A stretch of 64,000 nt of DNA from Zygophlyctis sp. KS116 (taxonomy: Eukaryota > Chytridiomycota), in contig BAAFSQ010000014.1 of NCBI GenBank assembly GCA_054661495.1, forward strand, positions 1 through 64,000, in the 5' to 3' direction. The notes below the pieces were generated by a model. The model had not been told where the DNA came from, ran no database searches, and was given only the letters and a program-made list of their open reading frames with translations. A program made the position numbers and the translations under genes. Shown piece by piece: positions 12,457-24,342 of the stretch (the stretch's first letter is position 1; every line of letters begins with the position of its first letter).

Positions 12457-12861
12457 ATGGGCAAGTTTATTTCTCAACAGGCATTGCAATCTTATCCAAG
12501 CATTACTTGTACTCAAGTGATTTCAAAGATTGTGAGTTCTCAGGGCGGTAATTTATTTAAAGTTGAAGGAAATGGTGTAGATCTAGTCTCATTACCTCCA
12601 AAATTTCTAAAATCTTTATGGATCAGAAGAGGGAGTTTTGTAATTGTAGAGCCTTGTCTGAATGATTCAAAAGTTAATGGAGAAATTGTAAGAGTTTTAA
12701 TGCCAATGGATATAAAGGAATTGAAAAAGGAAAAGAAATGGTAATCTTTTATTTGAACTTATTAAAGGCCATTAGAGTTTTTAGAAATTGAAATCTCAGA
12801 CTCTTCTGAAACTGATGATCTATTTATTAATAGAAATAGAGATTTTGATGATTCGGAGTAG
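12457..12861 (+). CDS. EIF1AD-like S1/eIF1A-domain protein
   Basis: A 125-residue protein after removing one 27-nt intron. The OB-fold core reads SSQGGNLFKVEGNGVDLVSL then PPKFLKSLWIRRGSFVIVEP, closely matching EIF1AD (PGNNLHEVE...MPSKYRKNIWIKRGDFLIV) and differing from true eIF1A. Exon 2 adds an acidic tail (EISDSSETDDLFINRNRDFD) that parallels the EIF1AD tail. The family takes part in late 40S subunit maturation. The stop (12859-12861) is only 5 bp before the next start on the same strand. Confidence 0.85.
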
Positions 12862-12866
12862 ATAAA

Positions 12867-13817
12867 ATGATTTTACCTGAAATTATAACTGATGCAATCA
12901 TTTCTTTTCTAGATCTAAAGTCTGTTTTAGTACTCTATAAAGTTAATAGATTTTGGTATTCTAGGACAATTATCGGACTAAAGTATTTGGATACAACAGA
13001 ATTAAATATTATCTCTGATATCAGTTTTATTTTAAGTAAATTTAATAAAATACAGACTCTAATTACTCAAAAAGTATTTCATGCTGTGGAATTAAAAGCT
13101 TTAAAGGTTTTAGAAATGCATGGGATAGAGGATGAAAATACTGATTTTACTCTAATATTGTCAAAATCTAAAGTATTACAAGAATTAGGAATTTATCAGA
13201 GTATAAACTATCAAAATGATAGTGTATTAACAACACTGGCAACTTTGCCTTGTATCACGGTGTTAGAGATTGATCAGGCGTATGATATTAGTAATATTGG
13301 TTTAAATAGAGTATTAAGTGAATGCAAGGCTTTAAAAGATCTGACAATCATAAATTGTCCTGGTCTTGATAAGGATGTATTCATAAATATTACAAATTTA
13401 AATCTTCATACTCTAAATTTATCAAAATGTAGACTGGTATGTAATGATTTTATCAAATTTATATCGATTAAATGTCTCAATTTAAGATATTTGGATATTT
13501 CAAATGATTCATTAGTCTCTAAAGTTGATTACTTGTCCGATCTACCCAGACTGTCGTCATTAGTAGTTTCTGGATGTTATTTATTAAACGATCAGTCTTT
13601 TGCAAACTTAAAAAGTGGTAATTTAAAGGAATTGGACATTTCATTTTGTACTAGTGTTACTGATGTTGGATTATCGCATGTACTAGATAATTGCCAAGGA
13701 CTGACTTCAATAAACTTGAGGGAAGCTTCAGGGATTTCATTGAATGGAATTGATTTAGCATGCAAGTCAAGGAATGGACTATTTTATGGAAGTATTTTAG
13801 AATTTAATCATTTATAA
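12867..13817 (+). CDS. F-box/leucine-rich-repeat protein (FBXL type)
   Basis: A 316-residue intronless protein. An N-terminal F-box-like segment (MILPEIITDAIISFLDLKSV through LYKVNRFWY) is followed by cysteine-containing LRRs such as LHTLNLSKCRLVCNDF, LRYLDISNDSLVS and LKELDISFCTSVTDVGLSHV. Such proteins act as substrate receptors of SCF ubiquitin ligases. The start lies 5 bp after the EIF1AD stop codon with no room for an ordinary promoter, so dicistronic expression or a promoter inside EIF1AD is likely. Substrates cannot be guessed. Confidence 0.82.
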   Translation: MILPEIITDAIISFLDLKSVLVLYKVNRFWYSRTIIGLKYLDTTELNIISDISFILSKFNKIQTLITQKVFHAVELKALKVLEMHGIEDENTDFTLILSKSKVLQELGIYQSINYQNDSVLTTLATLPCITVLEIDQAYDISNIGLNRVLSECKALKDLTIINCPGLDKDVFINITNLNLHTLNLSKCRLVCNDFIKFISIKCLNLRYLDISNDSLVSKVDYLSDLPRLSSLVVSGCYLLNDQSFANLKSGNLKELDISFCTSVTDVGLSHVLDNCQGLTSINLREASGISLNGIDLACKSRNGLFYGSILEFNHL

Positions 13818-13823
13818 GATTCT

Positions 13824-14343
13824 TTATTCTAATTTCTTGATCTTTTCTCTTTTAGATTTAAGAGTCCGATATAGGAGCAATAGCGGCATAATTCCAAATA
13901 TTATATAACTGGGTATTAATCGTGTTCCAGTCTCTGAATATAAATGTGATAAGATAGGTATAAAGCATCCGATTGCTTGACCAGAATAAAATATACTTGT
14001 CCATTCAAAATAGACAGATTTAGAGTCTAAGATTAAATCGTGCAAAAGTACCAATCAGGAGCCAGTACGCAAGGACAAAGAATAGAGGCAATTGAATAAA
14101 GACCTCTTGCCAGAAAATAGAGATTGTCCAGGCCTGTCGAGACAAAGGATTAATAGCCATCTGCAATAGAGGATCAGAGCTAGACTCTATTGCAATTAAT
14201 AAAACATTACTCATAAAAGGTGGAATCATGGAAGACGGGCCTATAATGACTTGTGTCGCAAAGAGCAATGTAATCGGAATGTGTATGATAAAGTAGATTG
14301 CAAGGCAGATATCAAGTATCCGATTCTGATTACAGCCAGACAT
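13824..14343 (-). CDS. EXPERA-domain membrane protein (TMEM97/sigma-2 receptor-like)
   Basis: 164 residues after removing a 25-nt intron. Four hydrophobic helices are visible: LDICLAIYFIIHIPITLLFA, a central helix, IFWQEVFIQLPLFFVLAYWL, and IIFGIMPLLLLYRTL near the C-terminus. The HIPIT, DPLLQ and FQLP-like motifs align with TMEM97, an ER/lysosomal protein linked to sterol and NPC1 handling. The C-terminus is lysine-rich (KSKREKIKKLE), as expected for ER retention. The ATG at 14343 is preferred over an upstream TTG. The end is 6 bp from the convergent F-box gene. Confidence 0.85.
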
Positions 14344-14380
14344 TTTGATCAAGATTAAGTGGTAGGGGCAATTTGATTAA

Positions 14381-15706
14381 ATGGCTCCTATCCGACACTG
14401 TATTAAAACAGACAATACTAAAAGTGGGCTATTGGAAGCTGGAATTGGTAAGTCGACCCTCTTTTTATATGTAGAAAATAATGTTTTATCAGTCGGAAAG
14501 AATATTCAAGTAGATTCGGACACGCTGCAACTAAGTAAGATGCACTGGCGGTTAAGGGACGTATTGATCAGGTACTTGGATGGTGATTCTCTGGTAGATT
14601 TCCACTGTAATAAAAGTATTTTGGCAATACAATCAAAATATTTCATGTCGGCATTGGTTACATTTCCTGGAGAAAATCAATGCATTAGTATGATCGACTT
14701 ATCACAAATTCCCTTTGATGGACACATCTTCAAAATAATTCTTGAATCATTTTTTAGATCGCAAAGTGATGGTGATTTTGAACTTTGGACACAACAAGGA
14801 ATTTTTGGAAAACTATTTTATGCTGCAGAGTATTTTGCATTTGACTCATTCTGTAATGCATCAAGGAATTATTTAAGTTGCAGAGCATTTAATGCATTAT
14901 CAAGTTTAAAAACACCATTGGAGATTTGGGAAAAAATACATCTTAATAATCTGCTTCAGATTCTTGTTCAAGAAGATATGGAAAACTCTGAAACTGGAAA
15001 ATCCTTTGAAACATTTTTAAGGCTTTATCTGATTAGCGACTTGAAATCTTTTATATTTAGTATTCCGGTTAGCTTTCTTTGTAGAATTCTTAAAATTGGC
15101 CTAGAATACAATGATGAAAAATCTGCACTTCTTATTTACATCGATGCATACAAATTATTGGATGATAATGATAAAAAGGAGCTAAAATCATTTATACTAT
15201 GCTATTTTGATACTAAAATTATTATGCAGTTGGGAGAGGCATTATTATTAGATCATGCAGATTATGAAATCCTTAATTCTAAAACAGTAACAGGAAGACT
15301 TGGCCATCCTCTGCAGTTATCAAAATTTTTAGAATTTAAAAACAGAGACTTCAAGTTTATAGAGGTTGATTTTGAATATGGCGGACATCGGATGCTTTTA
15401 TTACTACGCATTAGTAGAACAGACTCTAAATATTTAGAGTGTTTTCTATATCGAGATATTATACAAATGCACGATTGTATACCAGAATTTGAATTTACAT
15501 TATCAGATTCGCAAGATCGTGGTTTGGTGTCTCGCCAAGTGTTAAAATGTCCAGCTTACATTCAGCATACTAGGATTCGAATGGAAAATAAGAGGCCAGT
15601 GGCTCATTGTGGATGGTCCAAACTTATTCGGAGATCAGAATTGAAATCTAATTCAAGATACCACCTCTCACTATTAATTGTTGGGCTTTCGGCGCTTGAT
15701 CAATAA
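14381..15706 (+). CDS. BTB/POZ-like domain protein, 441 residues
   Basis: A single-exon protein. Residues ~65-130 look like a BTB fold: LVDFHCNKSILAIQSKYFMS, then MIDLSQIPFDGHIFKIILES. A helical BACK-like middle and a beta-rich C-terminal domain follow (DFKFIEVDFEYGGHRM, LLLLRISRTDSKYLECFLYR), ending in a tract rich in R and H. The likely role is a Cullin-3 adaptor or scaffold. Its last 341 coding bases are inside a 643-bp direct repeat, so an identical headless copy lies at 17323-17663. This copy is complete and is the functional one. Confidence 0.7.
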   Translation: MAPIRHCIKTDNTKSGLLEAGIGKSTLFLYVENNVLSVGKNIQVDSDTLQLSKMHWRLRDVLIRYLDGDSLVDFHCNKSILAIQSKYFMSALVTFPGENQCISMIDLSQIPFDGHIFKIILESFFRSQSDGDFELWTQQGIFGKLFYAAEYFAFDSFCNASRNYLSCRAFNALSSLKTPLEIWEKIHLNNLLQILVQEDMENSETGKSFETFLRLYLISDLKSFIFSIPVSFLCRILKIGLEYNDEKSALLIYIDAYKLLDDNDKKELKSFILCYFDTKIIMQLGEALLLDHADYEILNSKTVTGRLGHPLQLSKFLEFKNRDFKFIEVDFEYGGHRMLLLLRISRTDSKYLECFLYRDIIQMHDCIPEFEFTLSDSQDRGLVSRQVLKCPAYIQHTRIRMENKRPVAHCGWSKLIRRSELKSNSRYHLSLLIVGLSALDQ

Positions 15707-16008
15707 TAAAAGAATTAAAGACATTTAAACAAGCTCTACCGACCGTTAAAACTGCAGATCCTTCGCGTTTGAAAATGTCCTTGTCTGGTGTGTTTGTCTT
15801 GAGTGCTGTCCGTACTCCCTCTGGTAGTTTTGGAAAAAGTCTTGCTTCTGTTCCTGCTACTCGACTGGGCGCAACAGCAATTAAGGGGGCTATAAAGTCT
15901 GCTGGATTATTATCAGCAGATATACAGGAAGTTTATATGGGAAATGTGATTTCAGCATCTATTGGACAGGCTCCAGCGAGGCAGGCAGCAATATTCGCAG
16001 GATGGTAT
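15366..16008 (+). repeat. 643-bp direct repeat, left copy
   Basis: Matches 17323-17965 at a constant offset of 1,957 bp with no difference that I could find. It covers the 3' end of the BTB gene, the intergenic spacer and the first 234 bases of the acetyl-CoA acetyltransferase coding region. The right edge (GGTAT at 16004-16008) falls at an internal point of the thiolase first exon, just before its normal splice donor, and the sequence beyond is unique. Confidence 0.95.
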
Positions 16009-16032
16009 AATTTTGTTGCTGGTCAATATTAA
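15775..16032 (+). pseudogene. Truncated first exon of acetyl-CoA acetyltransferase
   Basis: Starts MSLSGVFVLSAVRTPSGSFG exactly as the complete gene at 17732, and is identical to it through 16008. It then runs into unrelated sequence and stops after NFVAGQY. No downstream thiolase exons lie in the insert, so the catalytic cysteine, the GHPIG motif and the C-terminal half are missing. Its promoter and start codon are intact, so it may be transcribed, possibly into the effector gene that starts 84 bp downstream. Confidence 0.9.
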
Positions 16033-16116
16033 AATTGCGATTATCATGGTTAAGGCCGGTTATGTCACATTTAATCATGGTATTTCTTATTTTCTACAGG
16101 TAGAATTTTTCGAAAA

Positions 16117-17088
16117 ATGAATGAATTTGAACCTTTGTTTGTGCAGTATCTTGATACAGAGCCTATTAAAGTTGACTCAGTTGGATGTATAAATATTGCT
16201 GATTTGATTAAAAAAGCACAGAAGGAGTTCTCACCTCAACTGGACGAATTTCCACTCAACAAGTTGACTCTCCATCGCTACACTGGCATCAAACTCAAGG
16301 GCGACATTAAAATCACTTCTCTTGTCAAGTCAAATGGGTTTATTAATAACTACGACAATCCACTTCTCATCAGATATGCTGATGATGTCCTTCCAGTCAT
16401 CAAAAAGGCTCACCATTCTGATGCCAGAAAGAGAAGATGGGATGAAATAAATCCTGTGCTGCTTGATGCTGCTGCAAAGAGTAAGAAGAAAGATAAGGAC
16501 AGTACAGCCTTTTCATCTCTGACTTGGAAAGCCCTCTTGCCTTTCTTTAACTTAGAATTGTATTCTCAACCTGTCAAAGTTGTCCCCACCGATGAAGTCG
16601 AATACATTCGAAACTATCTAATCAAAACTCTCAAGGGTCTGGGCAGTATTTTGCAAGAAAATGAATCCAAACGACTTTATTTCATCGCCCCTATACTCAT
16701 TTGTGTCGTGAATTTGTTTGGCCCAAATGACCAAGTTAAAATTGTCACTGGGGAAGATTTAAATGGTATCAATGTCAAGGCTAATGGACATTTTGAATTT
16801 ATGCTCAAAAGGAAAAACAAAATAGTTTGTATTGTTGAGGCTAAAAATTACGATTTGCTCAAAGGGATGGCACAAGATTTAGTTGGAATGGAGGTAGCTT
16901 CTGATGTGGATGACTTGGATGTGGTATATGGGATAGTAACCACTTATTCGGATTGGGTTTTTTTGAAAAGTCTGAATGACAAGGTACAGCAGGATATTGA
17001 TACACTTGTATTCGAATTAGAAGTTCCTACTCTTGATTCATTGAAAAGAATTGCTGGGAAGATTTATGCTATGCTTTCCGACGATTGA
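16117..17088 (+). CDS. Crinkler (CRN)-type effector-like protein with predicted nuclease-fold C-terminus
   Basis: A 323-residue single-exon ORF. Residues 1 to ~88 resemble the ubiquitin-like CRN header (KLTLHRYTGIKLKGDI, then LLIRYADD). A basic linker follows (KSKKKDKDS). The C-terminal part contains GHFEFMLKRKNK and VCIVEAKN, an E-x-K arrangement typical of restriction-endonuclease-fold (PD-(D/E)XK) domains found in CR/Crinkler effectors. I see no classical signal peptide. By hand count, 16201-16500 is 41% GC against about 31% in three sampled lines of the adjacent BTB gene, and there are no introns. Both suggest recent acquisition. Its position between direct repeats supports insertion. Whether it acts on a host or on the genome itself is unknown. 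Confidence 0.75.
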   Translation: MNEFEPLFVQYLDTEPIKVDSVGCINIADLIKKAQKEFSPQLDEFPLNKLTLHRYTGIKLKGDIKITSLVKSNGFINNYDNPLLIRYADDVLPVIKKAHHSDARKRRWDEINPVLLDAAAKSKKKDKDSTAFSSLTWKALLPFFNLELYSQPVKVVPTDEVEYIRNYLIKTLKGLGSILQENESKRLYFIAPILICVVNLFGPNDQVKIVTGEDLNGINVKANGHFEFMLKRKNKIVCIVEAKNYDLLKGMAQDLVGMEVASDVDDLDVVYGIVTTYSDWVFLKSLNDKVQQDIDTLVFELEVPTLDSLKRIAGKIYAMLSDD

Positions 17089-17322
17089 TAAGCAAATCGA
17101 TTGTTTGATTTATGAAATAAATTGTTTTTTAGTCATCAACACAAGTTGAAGCGGGACGGATTCAATACTTTAGGAAATAGCCCCATGGACGTCCAAGTGC
17201 CCGAAAATACATGGAGTTATAATAGATAATACCAGATTTCAATCATATTCATTTAAATTTTTCAATACTTTCCTAAAGGAACGGTATCATCCGCCTATTC
17301 TGCTATTGAGGCTTTCTAGAGT
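17089..17322. other. Unique sequence downstream of the CRN-like gene, to the second repeat
   Basis: No gene seen. TTCAATACTTT occurs at 17161-17171 and again at 17261-17271. CTTTAGGAAA (17168-17177) is the reverse complement of TTTCCTAAAG (17269-17278), a 10-bp inverted repeat with about 90 bp between arms. No transposase-like terminal repeat could be tied to the left end of the insert. Confidence 0.55.
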
Positions 17323-17663
17323 TTGATTTTGAATATGGCGGACATCGGATGCTTTTATTACTACGCATTAGTAGAACAGACTCTAAATATTTAGAGTGTT
17401 TTCTATATCGAGATATTATACAAATGCACGATTGTATACCAGAATTTGAATTTACATTATCAGATTCGCAAGATCGTGGTTTGGTGTCTCGCCAAGTGTT
17501 AAAATGTCCAGCTTACATTCAGCATACTAGGATTCGAATGGAAAATAAGAGGCCAGTGGCTCATTGTGGATGGTCCAAACTTATTCGGAGATCAGAATTG
17601 AAATCTAATTCAAGATACCACCTCTCACTATTAATTGTTGGGCTTTCGGCGCTTGATCAATAA
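17323..17663 (+). pseudogene. Headless 3' fragment of the BTB gene
   Basis: Codes for the last ~113 residues of the BTB protein, with its stop codon, but has no upstream coding sequence or native promoter. An internal ATG at 17349 would allow a 104-residue product (MLLLLRISRTDS...), unlikely to be functional. It is a by-product of the direct duplication. Confidence 0.9.
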
Positions 17664-17731
17664 TAAAAGAATTAAAGACATTTAAACAAGCTCTACCGAC
17701 CGTTAAAACTGCAGATCCTTCGCGTTTGAAA

Positions 17732-19028
<1,297 letters not shown>

Positions 19029-19034
<6 letters not shown>

Positions 19035-22000
19035 ATTATTTTTACAAGATCCAAATAAACCTCTTTCGTGAGCCATTAGGACTGTTATAGATTGAACAAT
19101 TGCTAATGCGCAAACTAGAAATCCTTGAACAATAGTTATTTCAATTTTAGTTGTAAATCCGAACGGAAGGCCCCATAAGAGTTGATTTAATGTGAACCAC
19201 CAGTCCACAAGAAACTGTACAGTCAATACGGCAAATAAACGCCAAAAGACAACAAGAGGACCGACATTACCATAATCTCGGCAAAGAACTTGCTGTTCAA
19301 TACCTGTAGAAAAGATCATATAAACTGCTGCTGCACCTACTATTGCGGCGTAAGTTGAACACATGTAAAACCGTCTTTCTACAGCTTGTCTTCTGTTGTC
19401 CTGATGAAATGCTGTCAAAGCGACCACAGTTAGAGCATCATTATTGGTCTTTTCAGCAAAAATTGACGATTTTGAACTTTCTTTTCGTAGCTGATTAATT
19501 GGAAGGCTTAACTGAGGAGGAGCTCTATTTGCACTTCGCGAAGCCATATCAGGAACCATCTTCTTACTTTTTCGATGCACTCCAGTCTTTTCAGCTTTTC
19601 CACCTTTCATCGCTATCATATTTGGAGCAATCGATCCTTTTCTCTTAAACCCCTTAGTGATTTTTGAAGCTTGTCGGTCCTGTCTTTTCTTTTCTTTTTC
19701 CTCTGCTTTCTTTTTCCTTTCTTTTCGTTTTTCTAACCAGTCCATAAAATTTTTGAAAACAACTGCCATCAGTGCTTCCATTACAAGACTTCCCGCTGCT
19801 GCAATTCCAAATTGCAAATTGTCTTCAATTCTAAATATGAATATCCATCCAGGAACTCCGTGCCCGCCTAGAGAAAGAATAAGCTGTCCGAAATAGCTAA
19901 GATCCTCTATTTCATCCTCATATACAACCTGAAGCGCACTTGCCTTTGGTAATTCTGTATTTTCAGATAGTTTTTCACAAGAATTTTCGCCGGTTTCGGA
20001 TTTTTCTTTGGTCTTGTTAAGATTATTAGCTCGTGAATTCTGGATCGCCCTTCTATCTGAAAAAATAACAACGTATTTTGCCAAATTTCTTGATAGAAAA
20101 AAAATGATGGCTTTTAAAATACCTTTAGCTATATTTATGCCTGCATCATCAGCGGAGCCGTTAGTTAGGCGAATATCGATGAAAGCAAGAGGTGCAATCA
20201 TACTGTAAAATAGACATTGATTGATAAATTCAGTCACGAAAACTGTCAATATTGAGGCAAAGAGACGTGCCAAAATGGGGTAGATCGAGGCCGTAACTGT
20301 GAACATATGTGCGCAAACTGAACTACATATTAGAGTTAGTGATAAATACCCTGGAATAACAAGAAAAGGGTATACAACAAGCGTAATGAGATCTGAAGTA
20401 TCAACATAAGATAGAAATATGGGTAATATTATCCAACGGAATAGAAATTTCCAAATCATATGAAAGAATAACGGAGACCACACAAGCTTTACCATAACTT
20501 CTTTGTTATCATCATCTTTCATTCGATCAAGATCATATTCCTTAAACGATTTCCCATCTCTTTCGGACTATATATTAAAAAAAGAAAAATTACAAGAGAT
20601 TCTAAATCATCAGGCGCAATTTTAAAGTGGCCAGAGATATTCACTGCAGTCGTATCATCCTCATAAGGATCATATACAATCTGCTTATGTGTAGCTCTCC
20701 GCCTCATAAAGTTGAAAGTAGGATTACTCTTCTTTTTTTGAGTTAGCTTTCGAATTGGTTCCTCGTAATCATCACCTGTATCTGCTACTCGATCGACTTC
20801 TACCGCTTCTCTCGTATCAAACGGGTCAATCACTTTGGAAACAATATTATTCATCGGAATATAAGGAAGCGACTCTTCAGAGTCAGTTTGAGGTTCTGAA
20901 GTTAAGATTCTTTTTGATGAGTTCTGAGAATTTTGAACATTATTTATCTCTTCATTTATATTCCTATCTGATGATTCAAGCAATTCTTTTGAAGATCCAT
21001 TATTTTCCGAAAAACTCTCAACGGGAATGATCGAATCTTCACTTTCTCCATTATCTTTTTCACATTCTTCAATTAAAGGAAGAAGTGCGTTATTACCGCT
21101 TAGAATATTCGTTTCTGGCGGTTTCTGTAGTGCTTCATAACTTCCTTCAGACTCCTCTTTTACAATACCCATTCCTTCAGACTCCTCTTTTAGAACCCCC
21201 ATTCCTTCATTTGTGGCTGAATTCTGAGAGAATGGATCAGGAACATCAAATTCCGGATTCATTGGTACGACTTCTAAAAGAATATCGCTCTCTTGTGAAT
21301 CTGCCCTGTGATCTGATATTTTGGCTTGTGCTTCATTTGACTTTGCTAATGCATGTGCTCGACTTGCTCTTCTTGCTTGCATAGCTGCCGTACTTGAATC
21401 CATTCTCATTGAAGATCTTCTACGGCCCCTGATTCCTCCCATATCATGATAGCTTTGCATGGTCATGACAGAAGATCTTCTTCTAGTATCCATCATAACA
21501 GGCGTAAGTATAGAAGAAGCTTGAGATGCCATTGAGAATGCCGACATAAAAGAAATCGTTTCATTATCTGGTTTTGGGGCAACATTTTTTGCTGCAACAT
21601 AATTTGAATTCTCGGCACTAATAGTTTCTTCTAGCTCTTGTAGTTCCTGTACTTCTTCTTCTGTAAGTACAGGAACCTCAACAGAATGACACCAATGGCA
21701 AAGATGAATCAGATCCATAAAAAAGATCCATGCGATAACCCAATAAACAATCAAACTTGTAGATATGTATCCAAAAAAATGCAGACTTTCAATCTTGAAA
21801 GAAATATAAACTATTGGAAGAACCACAATTCCCGGAATTAGAGAAGGAAATATCTAATGATAAACTTTATATAATTACCACTGATCTTAGCAAAAACCAA
21901 AATGTCCAAAAAATCTTTATAGATTTCTTCTTTTGTATGTTTTTCCGCACTTGTTCAAACTTTAACAATGCATTATCATATTCCTGATCAAACGCTTCTA

Positions 22001-22040
22001 TCGATCCATGCAGTAAATTTCCTGCTTCTTCATCGTCCAT
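19029..22040 (-). CDS. Unknown large multipass membrane protein
   Basis: Three exons joined by 25- and 26-nt introns give 986 residues starting [21 protein letters not shown] do not recognise the family. There are hydrophobic helices at residues ~50-110 ([29 protein letters not shown]), a long acidic and serine-rich middle, and then several helices ([46 protein letters not shown]). A highly charged segment ([20 protein letters not shown]) and three C-terminal helices follow, about nine in total. A 30-bp tandem duplication (21142-21201) repeats GMG(V/I)(L/V)KEESE. It could be a channel or scaffold of the endomembrane system. Confidence 0.75.
21142..21201 (-). repeat. 30-bp in-frame coding tandem repeat
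   Basis: Two 30-bp copies (TTCCTTCAGACTCCTCTTTTA start each), plus a partial third, code for a ten-residue acidic repeat within the membrane-protein gene. The two copies differ at only a few bases, consistent with a recent slippage event. Confidence 0.8.
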
Positions 22041-22134
22041 TTTATGGGTGACGGATGACGTGATCAAACGTTCAACGTCAGCAAGAGTCTAGCAGAAATG
22101 ATTGAATCTAGTGCATTGCATTCACATCAACTTG

Positions 22135-24342
22135 ATGTTGCGATGCAAAGATTCCATTAACTTTTCCAGATCAAATTTGAAACTTTTGATGATAAACCGG
22201 AATTTGTGGCACCTTCGTCATTTGTCCAGTACAGCCTATAGTAGAAATCATGAATTCATCGATCGGCAATTCAGAAGGCCTCCAGGAACTTCTCATCAGT
22301 TTTCTACTCAACACTTTAAAAAAGAGTTGGATCAGTTCATTTGGTCTTTAGATACAAAGCATTTGGAGACTAAATGTTTTAGTTTTGGCATCTCAAATGA
22401 AGTGTATCTCAAGGCAATTAAAGATTTTAAGGAATCTCTTAGAAAAGATTCAATTTCTTATCTTCGGCATGATGATCTATTGAATCATTTGCAGGTTTCA
22501 AGTCCGATTGATAAGTTGGTATTACCTGCATTCCTAAGATTTATCAAACAGAAGTTTCCTGCATCAGTTCATAAACTTAATATGTTATCAGCAAAACTTG
22601 ATTTAGAAAATCCATCAAACTTGTTTCAAGATGCTCGAAGCATGAAGAGAGAGATTATAATGCATGTTGGTCCTACTAATTCGTAAGTCTGTAGTTCTTA
22701 AATCTAAAGTGGTAAAACATATTCGGCTTTAAAGGCATTTTCTGATGCTGAAAATAGTATTTATTTAGGGCCATTAAGATTATTGGCACATGAAGTTTAT
22801 GAGAAAATGAATGGAAATAATATCGAATGCAATTTATTAACAGGAGAAGATAGAAAAGAAAGTTCTCATGTTAATAAGTGGGCTTGTACGATTGAAATGG
22901 CACCTTTATCTAAAAAGTTTGATGTGGCAGTTATAGATGAAATTCAAGTGATTGCCGATAGAGATAGAGGTTTTGCATGGACCAATGCTTTGTTAGGTCT
23001 TCAAGCTGATAAGATTCATGTCTGTGGAGAAGAGTCTGCAGTAGATCTGGTTCAAGAATTATGCCATTTGACTGGGGATAAGCTCACAGTATAAAGTTTT
23101 TTAAAATAATGAATAGATTAATCGCTACAAAAGACTTACACCATTAAATGTACTTCAGACATCTTTAAATGGAAATTTTCAAAATATCAAGAGAGGAGAT
23201 GCTGGTAATTTCTTTATCTTATATTTCAGTGATTGCATTTTCTAGAAAACAAATTTTTGGGCTTAAAAGAGTTATTGAGAGAAAGACAGATCTTAAAGCT
23301 GCAATTATATATGGAGCATTACCTCCTGGTATGGTTCTATGACTAAAATTTAGAGCCTAGATCAGAACAGGCTCGTCTATTCAATGATTCAAATAGTAAG
23401 TATGATATTTTGGTTGCATCAGATGCTGTTGGAATGGGTTTAAATTTGTAAGTCCATCTTTTTATTTAGATAAAGGAATATCAAGAGAATTGTTTTCGCA
23501 AGGATGACCAAGTATGATGGTAGAAACCAAAGATCTTTAACAATCTCTGAAACGAAACAAATTGGTGGAAGAGCCGGAAGATTTGGATCTGAATTTTCTG
23601 AAGGAGAAGTTACAACGTACTTTATTTTACTGACACATATAGATTTGACAGGGCTGACATTAAGCAATTACATTCCTTGATGAGAAAAGAGTCACTAAAT
23701 GTCAAGGTATTTAATTTACTTCTCACTTTTAGATGGCTGGATTAGCCCCTTCTTTAGGTCAATTAGAATTTTTAGCCAATTCATTTCCAAGGGATAAAAT
23801 CTCCAGCCTTTTGGTACTTAACTTTATTTAAACCTGTAGTGTAAGTTTGAAGATTTGGCCTTATTATCTGGTAAATTCTTTCTATGCTCTTTAGACACAC
23901 AAAAAATTATTGCAGACCTCCTTGAAGACATATCACTATCTTTACGTGATCGATTTGTGTTTCTCCAAGCACCAATTCGTACTGGTGAGATTGAAATCAT
24001 GAACTTTGCAAAAGACCTTGCATACCATCATTCAAAAGATATAGAATTTGATTTATCAGAAAAAATTGAAGTTCCAGAATTTTCAGCCTCTGATCATTTA
24101 GGCCTTCGAAAGCTTGAACTTTTGCATTTCAAATTAATGCTTTACATTTGGACAGCGTAAGCTATTTCTGCTAAGTATATAGATTGCGATTCACTGGTGT
24201 TTTTTCAAACAGTTTAGATTTTGCATTAACTACCAAAACTGAGACCGAACGGCTGATCAATGAATCTCTTTACGACATGGATTTTTCAATTGCGCGCTCA
24301 AAGGCGAAATCTTCAAAACTTTTGGACGAAATAGATGAATGA
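22135..24342 (+). CDS. SUV3: Mitochondrial ATP-dependent RNA helicase SUV3
   Basis: The helicase of the mitochondrial RNA degradosome. From the ATG at 22135 the N-terminus is rich in R, N and S with few acids ([20 protein letters not shown]), as for a mitochondrial presequence. Motif I is [10 protein letters not shown] joined by a short intron to [10 protein letters not shown]. Motif II is [10 protein letters not shown]. Motifs [12 protein letters not shown] and LLTGEDRK match SUV3 proteins. Downstream exons give [22 protein letters not shown] and the C-terminal helical part, ending LLDEIDE. The stop TGA (24340-24342) overlaps the next start on the same strand by 8 nt. Confidence 0.92.

Noticed and set aside
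15775-16032. The left thiolase copy as a second functional gene
   Set aside because: It holds only part of exon 1, lacks both catalytic cysteines, and diverges abruptly at the repeat edge.
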